DNA from: Gammaproteobacteria bacterium UBA3067
Lineage (GTDB): Bacteria; Pseudomonadota; Gammaproteobacteria; Pseudomonadales; UBA3067
Assembly: GCA_002366835.1 (NCBI GenBank)
Contig: DFBZ01000135.1
Coordinates: 1-29,394 of the forward strand
DNA: 29,394 bases
Reading direction: 5' to 3'
Position numbers and translations under genes: made by a program. The number at the start of each line of letters is the position of its first letter. The first letter of the stretch is position 1. Of this stretch, positions 17,024-23,337 are shown in pieces. The notes under the pieces were generated by a model. It did not search any database, was not told where the DNA came from, and saw only the letters and a program-made list of their open reading frames with translations.

Positions 17024-17431
17024 TCAGTGCGCTGAAATGGGTGGGTGGAAAATGAGTTGTATCGTGGTGCCATCTGGGTCGAAGCAATAGAAGCTACGTG
17101 CGCCATCACGATGTGTGCGAGGCTCTTTTGCTATCTTTACGCCTTGTGCCTTTAAAAACGTATACCACTGGTCGACTTGTTCAATGCTGTCGATGATAAA
17201 GCCGATATGATCGAGCCGTTGGTTTTGTATGGGCGCTTGTTCGGCTGCGCGGTGCAGAGCCAGGTTATCGCAGCCGCCGCAGAGGTAAATGTTGTCGTTA
17301 TCTGGCCGCCACTCGACCACCATGCCCAGCAACTTAGTGTAGAACTTTTCGCAGGCTTCCAGCTCTTTTACAAACAAAGCCACATGGCGCATACCTGCAA
17401 GTTTAGGGGGTCTGGATGCCTGTTCGCTCAT
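17024..17431 (-). CDS. VOC (glyoxalase/bleomycin resistance) family protein
   Basis: The 135-residue protein is a single-chain vicinal-oxygen-chelate fold of two beta-alpha-beta-beta-beta modules. The first begins MRHVALFVKELEACEKFYTKLLG with His16; the second begins RLDHIGFIIDSIEQVDQWY with His75. The ends of both modules are recognisable (YCFDPDGTTIQLIFHP). At the position where many VOC enzymes have a metal-binding glutamate (DPDGxxxEL), this protein has Gln125, so the usual metal site may be altered. The start codon overlaps the OsmC stop as ATGA, showing translational coupling. The substrate is unknown. I do not recall a VOC gene at this place in Pseudomonas. Confidence 0.82.
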   Translation of the reverse strand: MSEQASRPPKLAGMRHVALFVKELEACEKFYTKLLGMVVEWRPDNDNIYLCGGCDNLALHRAAEQAPIQNQRLDHIGFIIDSIEQVDQWYTFLKAQGVKIAKEPRTHRDGARSFYCFDPDGTTIQLIFHPPISAH

Positions 17432-17850
17432 GGGTTTTCAATGACCTCGTAAGAGTGGCTGATTTCAACACCGCCGCTGCTCAGCATAATAGAGGCGGAG
17501 CAGTATTTTTCTGCGGAAAGCTCCACGGCGCGCGCGACTTGTTTTTCCTTTAAATTTCGGCCGCGCACAATAAACTTTAAGTGGATTTTTGTAAATACCG
17601 AAGGCACTTCATCGGCACGTTCGGCCTCGATTTCAGTGACACAGTCGGTGACATCCTGGCGGGATTTTTTCAGAATATGCACGACGTCGAAGGAGGCGCA
17701 GCCACCCATGCCAATGAGCAATGTTTCCATAGGGCGTGCGCCAACATTACGCCCACCGTGGTCTTCAGGGCCATCCATAACAATGGAGTGGCCGCTGCCT
17801 GACTCACCCATAAAAACAACGTTTTCAACCCATTTAATTCTTGCTTTCAT
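17428..17850 (-). CDS. OsmC-family protein (YhfA-like)
   Basis: The 140-residue protein carries the two conserved cysteines of OsmC/Ohr proteins: Cys51 in GMGGCASFDVVHIL and Cys117 in EKYCSASIML. Members reduce organic peroxides or hold related thiol chemistry, but the YhfA subgroup has no firmly known substrate. Arg39-Pro40-Met41-Glu42 precede the first helix as in the family. AGGAAG lies 6 bp before ATG. It is the first gene of a minus-strand unit with the VOC protein and speD and is divergent from crp; the same OsmC-crp pair is known to me from Pseudomonas. Confidence 0.9.
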   Translation of the reverse strand: MKARIKWVENVVFMGESGSGHSIVMDGPEDHGGRNVGARPMETLLIGMGGCASFDVVHILKKSRQDVTDCVTEIEAERADEVPSVFTKIHLKFIVRGRNLKEKQVARAVELSAEKYCSASIMLSSGGVEISHSYEVIENP

Positions 17851-18065
17851 TACAGCTTCCTAAGGTGCTTGTTTTGGTGTGTAAACAGGAGCCCAGTATA
17901 CTCGTAATTACACTGTTACGCGCTGTGTGAACTATTGTATTGTTGTTGTGCTTTTGCTCGGTATAGATGAGTTGTGTGGCGACACACTACCTATGCTTAG
18001 TGTCAGATGCGGACAGGCCTGCTTGTAGTTGCCTGACTTGGCAGGCTGAGTTCGTATTGTTCTTA

Positions 18066-18232
18066 AACCTAGAAACCTCAGTTGGAGTACGAAATTCTGC
18101 ACAAGCTCTTGCCGCACCTAGAAAATTTTAAAAAGTTCTCATCACCAATAAGGTGAGCACGAATTTTGAAAATTTCCTATGCACGCCAATATCTTGCACA
18201 TCTTTTTCGCACCCAGCTGAGGTTTCTAGGTT
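18066..18232. repeat. 167-bp imperfect palindrome (81-nt arms, 5-nt loop)
   Basis: The left arm 18066-18146 and right arm 18152-18232 are equal in length and complementary along their whole length, around the loop AATAA. About 56 of 81 positions pair without gaps, more with one small shift near the middle. The outer 20 nt match at 19 of 20 (AACCTAGAAACCTCAGTTGG against CCAGCTGAGGTTTCTAGGTT). TTAA occurs at both borders (18063-18066 and 18231-18234), possibly a target duplication. This fits a MITE-like element, an inverted pair of a diverged short repeat, or a structured RNA. No second copy is in the window. Confidence 0.8.
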
Positions 18233-18312
18233 AATGCCTCTTGTTGTAAGTTTGGGTATTACTTTACTGAATCTGGGGTAGGTTGCGGCTACGATTGCTG
18301 CACTTAGGATGA

Positions 18313-18342
18313 TGGCTATCGTTAACAGAGTTAAGATAGCCA
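18313..18342 (+). promoter_or_regulatory. Hairpin in the crp 5' leader
   Basis: TGGCTATC pairs with GATAGCCA (8 bp) and the stem continues with TTAA/TTAA across a single bulged G, leaving the loop CAGAG. It ends 35 bp before the crp ATG. The following CATCATTTTATAACTTTTTG is T-rich, so it could act as an attenuator-like terminator, an RNA stability element, or an operator. No established counterpart is known to me. Confidence 0.45.
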
Positions 18343-18377
18343 CATCATTTTATAACTTTTTGAGGGTCGGTCTGGCT

Positions 18378-19004
18378 ATGGAAGCACCTAACAGGATTTT
18401 GGATCTTGATAATTTCCTTTCTCACTGTCATCGCCGTAAGTACTCGGCAAAAAGTACGGTGGTGCATGCGGGTGATCCGTCCGATGCCCTTTATTTTCTG
18501 GTAAAGGGTTCTGTTACTGTATTGATCGAAGACGAAGATGGCCGCGAAATGGTAGTGGCCTACCTGAATACGGGTGATTTCTTCGGTGAAATGGGGCTTT
18601 TTAATGCGGAAGAAGTGCGCTCTGCCTGGATTAAAGCGAAAACAGAGTGTGAAGTGGCTGAAATTAGCTACACCAAGTTCCATGAGTTGGCGAAAGAAGA
18701 CCCCAGTATCCTTTTTGCCTTGAGTGGGCAAATGGCCCATCGCCTGCGTGAAACCACCAAAAAGGTCGGTGACTTGGCATTTGTCGATGTGACAGGCCGA
18801 GTTGCTCATGCTTTGCTGGACTTAAGCCGCCAGCCTGATGCCATGACCCACCCTGACGGGATGCAGATTAAAGTCACGCGCCAAGAAATTGGCCGTATTG
18901 TGGGCTGTTCCCGCGAGATGGTGGGTAGGGTGCTGAAAAACTTAGAAGCTCAGGGCTATGTCACTGCTAAAGGTAAAACCATGGTGGTTTACGGCACGCG
19001 CTAG
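18378..19004 (+). CDS. crp: cAMP receptor protein (Crp/Vfr) global regulator
   Basis: The 208-residue regulator is close to E. coli CRP (about 210) and Pseudomonas Vfr. I choose ATG 18378, preceded by GAGGG at 18362-18366; the frame runs 23 codons further up but those residues lack conservation. The cAMP pocket is intact: GDFFGEMGLF with Glu71 and RSAW with Arg81 and Ser82, plus Thr126/Thr127 on the dimer helix. The helix-turn-helix TRQEIGRIVGCSREMVGRVL has Arg179, Glu180 and Arg184, the residues that read the TGTGA half-site. It lacks the short acidic insertion that Vfr has after GLF, as I recall. It is convergent with trpC, with 25 bp between. Confidence 0.95.
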   Translation: MEAPNRILDLDNFLSHCHRRKYSAKSTVVHAGDPSDALYFLVKGSVTVLIEDEDGREMVVAYLNTGDFFGEMGLFNAEEVRSAWIKAKTECEVAEISYTKFHELAKEDPSILFALSGQMAHRLRETTKKVGDLAFVDVTGRVAHALLDLSRQPDAMTHPDGMQIKVTRQEIGRIVGCSREMVGRVLKNLEAQGYVTAKGKTMVVYGTR

Positions 19005-19029
19005 CTGTCGTTTTAACTCTCTCTAAGCA

Positions 19030-19827
19030 CTAAAAAAACAGTGATTTTAATTTCTCTCCGGGGTCTTTGGCACGCATAAAGGCTTCGCCCACCAGAAAAC
19101 TATTCACGCCGTGTGCCTGCATGGCTTTGACGTCCTCCTGCTGATGAATACCGCTTTCTGTTACCACAATGCGGTCTTCGGGAATGTCTTTTAGTAGCTG
19201 GTAGGTGGTTTCGAGGCTGGTTTCGAAGTTGTGAAGGTTGCGATTATTGATGCCGATAAGCTTTAGGTCCAGTTCGAGTGCCCGCATCAGTTCTTCTCGG
19301 TTATGCACCTCAATCAATACGTCCAGGTTCCACTGCTGCGCTAAATCAGCTAGATTTTTAAGTTGCGTCTGCTCAAGAGCTGAGGCAATGAGTAGGATGC
19401 AGTCTGCAGCCATGGCCCTTGCTTCCACCACTTGGTAGGGGTCAACAATAAAATCTTTGCGAATGATGGGTAATGAACAGGCCGAGTGTGCGGCGATTAA
19501 GTAGTCTTCGTGGCCCTGAAAAAAATCTTGGTCTGTGAGCACGGATAAACAGCATGCGCCGCCTTGCTCGTAACTGCGGGCAATGGCCGCAGGGTCAAAG
19601 GGGTCGCGTAACAGGCCTTTGCTGGGGGAGGCTTTTTTTGCTTCGGCAATGACCGCCGCCTGTTTGTTGCTCAGCTTTTGTTCCATGGCGCGGATAAAAC
19701 CACGTACGGGTTCAGCCTGCTTGGCTTGTGTTTCCAGTTCATTGAGGGAGATTAACTGGGATCGTTCGGCCACTTCCTGGGCTTTTCTGTCTAGAATTTT
19801 TTGTAAGATAGTGGGTGTGGCTGACAT
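19030..19827 (-). CDS. trpC: Indole-3-glycerol phosphate synthase
   Basis: The 265-residue single-function enzyme closes the indole ring in tryptophan synthesis. Family blocks are PTILQKILDRKAQEV, VIAEAKKASPSKGLLRDPFD (with the catalytic Lys), CLSVLTDQDFFQG, LPIIRKDFIVDPYQV (second catalytic Lys), IGINNRNLHNFETSLETT and VTESGIHQQEDV. It is not fused to TrpF, unlike in E. coli. It is the last gene of the operon; trpD stops 24 bp upstream. No terminator hairpin is visible in the 25 bp that separate it from the convergent crp gene. Confidence 0.96.
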   Translation of the reverse strand: MSATPTILQKILDRKAQEVAERSQLISLNELETQAKQAEPVRGFIRAMEQKLSNKQAAVIAEAKKASPSKGLLRDPFDPAAIARSYEQGGACCLSVLTDQDFFQGHEDYLIAAHSACSLPIIRKDFIVDPYQVVEARAMAADCILLIASALEQTQLKNLADLAQQWNLDVLIEVHNREELMRALELDLKLIGINNRNLHNFETSLETTYQLLKDIPEDRIVVTESGIHQQEDVKAMQAHGVNSFLVGEAFMRAKDPGEKLKSLFF

Positions 19828-19851
19828 GGAGGCTCTCTTGGCGGTTTGAGG

Positions 19852-20871
19852 TTAAAGGCAGTGCTGGGTAAAACTGATGAACTCTTCAAATTTGGCGCTG
19901 GCGGCACCGCTGCCCATGGCATCTTCGGCAAGCACGACTCCTTCTTTGAGCGAGCTGGCAATGCCGCTAGCATAAATGGCGGCTCCAGCATTCAGCGCAA
20001 CGATGTCGCTGGCCCCTTGTCCTTTGCCACTGATGGCGGTTTTGAGCATGGCGACCGCTTCCTCTACGTTATTGACCCGTAGCGGGTCTAGCGAGCTGCG
20101 TGTTAGGCCAAAATCCTCCGGTTTGATGAGGTATTCGTTGATCTGACCATCTTTTAGTTCGGCAACATGGGTTTCCGCTGCGATGGATATTTCGTCCATC
20201 CCATCGGCAGAGTGCACGACTAATACGTGGCGGCTGCCCAGTGATTGCAGTACCGATGCAATACTTGGCACCAGTTGTTTATCGAATACACCGATAACTT
20301 GGTTGGGTGCTCCGGCTGGATTGGTGAGGGGGCCGAGCACATTAAAAATAGTGCGTATCCCTAGTTCCTTGCGCGGGCCGATGGCGTGCTTCATGGCGCC
20401 ATGGTGTTTGACTGCGAACATAAAACCCACACCTACTTCTGTGATGGCCCGGCCTACTTGCTCGGGGCCGATGTTCAAGTTGGCACCGGCTGCCTCCAGT
20501 ACATCGGCGCTGCCACAACTGCTGGTAATGGAGCGGTTACCATGTTTGGCAACATGGGCGCCTGCCGCAGCGGTCACAAAGGAAACGGCGGTGGAAATAT
20601 TAAAGGTGTTGGCGCCATCCCCGCCGGTTCCGCAGGTGTCGACCAAAAAGTCACAATCCACATGAACGGGTGTGGCCAGTTCGCGCATAACGCGGGCGGC
20701 ACCGCTAATTTCGTCGACTGTTTCGCCTTTGAGTCGCAAGGCAACGAGGAAGCCGCCGATTTGGGCATCTGTAGCCTTGCCTGTCATGATTTGTGTCATA
20801 ACTTGTTGCATCTCATCGGCAGTGAGACTCTCTTGTTGCAGAAGCCTGGGCAGTGATTCTGTGATATCCAT
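19852..20871 (-). CDS. trpD: Anthranilate phosphoribosyltransferase
   Basis: The 339-residue enzyme joins anthranilate to PRPP. The PRPP-binding loop CGTGGDGANTFNIST lies at residues 80-94, and KHGNRSITSSCGSADVLEA and FNVLGPLTNPAG are the other substrate-binding blocks. The length is normal for the stand-alone enzyme and there is no fusion with TrpG. The gene begins 11 bp after the trpG stop with a weak GAG Shine-Dalgarno, so coupling is likely. It is part of the trpEGDC unit. Confidence 0.96.
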   Translation of the reverse strand: MDITESLPRLLQQESLTADEMQQVMTQIMTGKATDAQIGGFLVALRLKGETVDEISGAARVMRELATPVHVDCDFLVDTCGTGGDGANTFNISTAVSFVTAAAGAHVAKHGNRSITSSCGSADVLEAAGANLNIGPEQVGRAITEVGVGFMFAVKHHGAMKHAIGPRKELGIRTIFNVLGPLTNPAGAPNQVIGVFDKQLVPSIASVLQSLGSRHVLVVHSADGMDEISIAAETHVAELKDGQINEYLIKPEDFGLTRSSLDPLRVNNVEEAVAMLKTAISGKGQGASDIVALNAGAAIYASGIASSLKEGVVLAEDAMGSGAASAKFEEFISFTQHCL

Positions 20872-20882
20872 AAAAAGCTCGT

Positions 20883-21461
20883 TTATTGTTCCAGAAAGTT
20901 GCGCAATAGTTGGTGGCCGTGTTCGGTCAAAATGGATTCAGGGTGAAACTGCACCCCTTCCACCGCCAGGGTTTTGTGGCGAATGCCCATGATTTCATCC
21001 ATGCTGCCGTCTTCATTTTCGGTCCAGGCGGTGATATCCAGGCACTCGGGCAGGTTTTCCCTCTTGACCACCAGTGAGTGATAACGGGTAGCCTGGAAAG
21101 TTTTGGGGATATCTCTGAATACGCCAAGGTCGCTATGGTGGATGGTGGAGGTTTTGCCGTGCATAACCTGTGCAGCGCGAACTATTTTTCCTTCGAAGAC
21201 CTGGGCAATACTCTGGTGGCCAAGGCAAATACCCAGAATAGGGATTTTGCCCGCAAACTCCTGGATAGCGGCCATGGAAATACCCGCTTCGTTAGGGGTG
21301 CAAGGGCCGGGGGATATCACTAGGTGTTCGGGTTTCTTTTGGGCAATTTCCTGGATGCTGATTTCATCATTTCGATAAACCTGCACCTCTGCTCCCAGCT
21401 CACCAAAGTATTGCACCACGTTGTAGGTGAAGGAGTCGTAGTTATCAATCATTAATAGCAT
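20883..21461 (-). CDS. trpG: Anthranilate synthase component II (glutamine amidotransferase)
   Basis: The 192-residue glutaminase supplies ammonia to TrpE. The class I amidotransferase triad is present: Cys79 in GICLGHQ, His173 and Glu175 in FHPESILTEHG. It starts with MLLMIDNYDSFTYNVVQYF, typical of TrpG/PabA. It follows trpE by 2 bp, and its Shine-Dalgarno GGAGG is inside the last trpE codons. TrpG proteins of this type may also serve PabB in folate synthesis. Confidence 0.96.
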   Translation of the reverse strand: MLLMIDNYDSFTYNVVQYFGELGAEVQVYRNDEISIQEIAQKKPEHLVISPGPCTPNEAGISMAAIQEFAGKIPILGICLGHQSIAQVFEGKIVRAAQVMHGKTSTIHHSDLGVFRDIPKTFQATRYHSLVVKRENLPECLDITAWTENEDGSMDEIMGIRHKTLAVEGVQFHPESILTEHGHQLLRNFLEQ

Positions 21462-21463
21462 GT

Positions 21464-22993
21464 CTAGTCCTCCGCCTTGCTGGGCAGCTCGGTGGTATCG
21501 TTGTTTTGACCCGAATTTGTTAGTTGCAAACCATTACAGGCTAGTTCAGCAGCGCGGAAAATTGCGCGGCCTTTGTTCATGGTTTCTTCCCACTCCAGCT
21601 CGGGGATGGAGTCTGCCACAATGCCGGCACCCGCTTGAATGTGCAGGGTTTTGTCTTTGATCACCGCGGTGCGTATGGCGATGGCGGTGTCCATATTGCC
21701 GTGCCAGGAAAGATAACCCACAGCGCCGCCGTAAATACCGCGTTTTACCGGTTCCAGTTCGTCGATAATCTCCATGGCGCGTATTTTGGGCGCGCCGCTC
21801 AGAGTGCCTGCGGGCAGGGTGGCCTTTAAGGTATCCATGGGGCTTTTGTCTTTGTTAAGTCGCCCCTGCACGTTGGAAACAATGTGCATAACATGGGAGT
21901 AGCGTTCCACACTCATTTGATCTGAAACCACGACAGAACCAATTTCTGCCACCCGACCAATATCGTTACGACCGAGGTCGATAAGCATCAGGTGCTCAGC
22001 GATTTCCTTCGGGTCGGCGAGTAATTCTTTTTCCAGCTCTATGTCATGCTCGGGCGTTTTGCCACGTTTACGCGTGCCAGCAAGGGGACGCACGGTGATG
22101 ATGTTGTCTTCGGATCGGGCCAGAATCTCCGGTGATGAGCCGACGATATGAAAGCTGTCGAGATTCAGATAATAAAGATAAGGGGAAGGATTCAGGTGTC
22201 GCAATGCACGATAAAGGCTGAGAGGCGGCGCTTCAAACGGCACAGACATGCGCTGGGCAAGCACTACCTGCATGACGTCACCAGCCAGAATGTATTCTTT
22301 AATACGCTTCACTGCTGCTTGGTAGTCGTCTTGCTCAAAGCCGGATTTAAAATCTGATTCGCTGATCTGAGGGTATTGGGTGATGTCTTCGCTTGGTAAG
22401 GGTTGGCGGATTTGTGTCACGAGCTGGTTCAGCCGTTGCTGCCCATTTTTATAGGCATTTTCCTCGTCGGGGTTCACATGAGTGAGCACAAAGAGGGAGC
22501 CGTTCAGGTTGTCGAAAACCACCAGGTCGTCGGACACCATCAATAGAATATCAGGGCTGCCGATATCGTCAGGGTTTTGTGCCAGGCCCAATCGAGGTTC
22601 CGCATAACGTACCGCATCGTAGGCAAAGTAACCCACTAGGCCGCCGTTGAATTTTGGCAGGTTGGGCAGTTCCGGCACCTTAAATTGGTTTTGATAGGCT
22701 TCTATATAGGCCAGGGGGTCATCCACGGTTTCGCGTTGAGTGATGGTGTCTTGGTATTCATGAAGCACTTCGTGGCCCGTCACGCGCAGACGGGTTTGGC
22801 AAGGCAAACCAATAATGGAGTACCGACCCCACTGCTCTCCACCGTGTACGGATTCAAATAAATAGGTATAGGGTTGGCTGGCGAGTTTTTGGTAGCAGCT
22901 GAGAGGGGTTTCTAAGTCGGCAATGATTTCGCGGGCAAGGGGGATGCGGTTGTATCCCTGCGCGGAATAAGCGGCAAACTGTTCTGGTGTCAT
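21464..22993 (-). CDS. trpE: Anthranilate synthase component I
   Basis: The 509-residue enzyme makes anthranilate from chorismate with TrpG. The N-terminal feedback site region is TYLFESVHGGEQWGRYSIIG. The catalytic half has HIVGSSPEILAR, VRPLAGTRKRG, LIDLGRNDIGRV, VERYSHVMHIVSNVQG, LPAGTLSGAPKIRAMEIIDE and IQAGAGIVADSIPELEWEET, all in normal order. AGGAAAA lies just before ATG. In Pseudomonas trpE is usually apart from trpGDC; here they are contiguous. A 344-bp gap lies upstream, with a possible promoter but no clear leader peptide. Confidence 0.96.
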   Translation of the reverse strand: MTPEQFAAYSAQGYNRIPLAREIIADLETPLSCYQKLASQPYTYLFESVHGGEQWGRYSIIGLPCQTRLRVTGHEVLHEYQDTITQRETVDDPLAYIEAYQNQFKVPELPNLPKFNGGLVGYFAYDAVRYAEPRLGLAQNPDDIGSPDILLMVSDDLVVFDNLNGSLFVLTHVNPDEENAYKNGQQRLNQLVTQIRQPLPSEDITQYPQISESDFKSGFEQDDYQAAVKRIKEYILAGDVMQVVLAQRMSVPFEAPPLSLYRALRHLNPSPYLYYLNLDSFHIVGSSPEILARSEDNIITVRPLAGTRKRGKTPEHDIELEKELLADPKEIAEHLMLIDLGRNDIGRVAEIGSVVVSDQMSVERYSHVMHIVSNVQGRLNKDKSPMDTLKATLPAGTLSGAPKIRAMEIIDELEPVKRGIYGGAVGYLSWHGNMDTAIAIRTAVIKDKTLHIQAGAGIVADSIPELEWEETMNKGRAIFRAAELACNGLQLTNSGQNNDTTELPSKAED

Positions 22994-23229
22994 GGTGTTT
23001 TCCTAGACGGAGTATACGCAGATAGCGGGTGTTCGCTCAGTGGAGCGTTAACAAAGGAGGTGTGGTTTTTAGCGACGCCAGCGAAAGCGCAGAGCAGAGG
23101 CTCTGAGGGCGATGGCCTGGATACAGGCTTTGATATGAAGAAGCTTCAGCACGATTTAATCCGTGGTTTTGTTTGCGGCCCACTGGTGTTTAGCAGGGCG
23201 GCAGCGCCAATGTTCAATGAAGTTTTATA

Positions 23230-23258
23230 ACACTACTGCATGAATTTGAGTATGGCAA
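23230..23258 (-). promoter_or_regulatory. Candidate promoter for trpEGDC
   Basis: TTGCCA and TAGTGT (minus strand) lie 17 bp apart, 237 bp before the trpE ATG. The -10 match is poor (3 of 6), so this is only a candidate. Confidence 0.25.
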
Positions 23259-23304
23259 TCATTGGGGGCGAATTTTTTACTCTGTTGGGTTAATAAAGAG
23301 GGTG

Positions 23305-23328
23305 AGGTGCGGGATGTTGCCCGCACCT
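23305..23328 (-). terminator. Terminator-like hairpin after ilvD
   Basis: AGGTGCGGG and CCCGCACCT form a perfect 9-bp GC-rich stem with a 6-nt loop, starting 10 bp past the ilvD stop. On the minus strand CACCCTCTTTATTA follows, only moderately T-rich, so termination is likely but not ideal. Confidence 0.6.
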
Positions 23329-23337
23329 GTAACACTT

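Larger units (their letters stand above)
17851..18377. other. Divergent intergenic region between the OsmC gene and crp
   Basis: These 527 bp carry no convincing gene but are rich in structure. Near the OsmC gene, TATACT on the minus strand (17895-17900) is a possible -10 box with a poor -35. GCCTG..CAGGC hairpins lie near 18027-18042. A 167-bp imperfect palindrome fills 18066-18232, and a 30-nt hairpin at 18313-18342 lies in the crp leader. Open frames on the minus strand at 17932-18117 and 18128-18343 overlap the palindrome and look like by-products of it. Confidence 0.65.
22994..23337 (-). other. trpE upstream region
   Basis: No gene is visible in these 344 bp. On the minus strand, TTGCCA (23253-23258) and TAGTGT (23230-23235), 17 bp apart, are a modest promoter candidate, leaving a leader of about 230 nt. 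Short hairpins occur (CAGAGC..GCTCTG and GCCTG..CAGGC near 23090-23130), but none is followed by a U tract and I found no ATG-initiated leader peptide with tandem Trp codons. The downstream end of the ilvD transcript is at 23305-23328. Confidence 0.5.

Noticed and set aside
18317..18324. TATCGTTA shared by the crp leader, the PEP-CTERM upstream region (27604-27611) and, inverted, 28441-28448
   Set aside because: About one occurrence of any such 8-mer is expected by chance in this window; three is not strong evidence.
18128..18343. Minus-strand frame with a hydrophobic start, pilin-like at first sight
   Set aside because: It lies largely within the palindrome and its C-terminal half is just the translated right arm; no cleavage motif of type IV pilins.
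23156..23218. Possible trp leader peptide with two Trp codons
   Set aside because: It would need an ATT start, the Trp codons are not adjacent, and no terminator follows.
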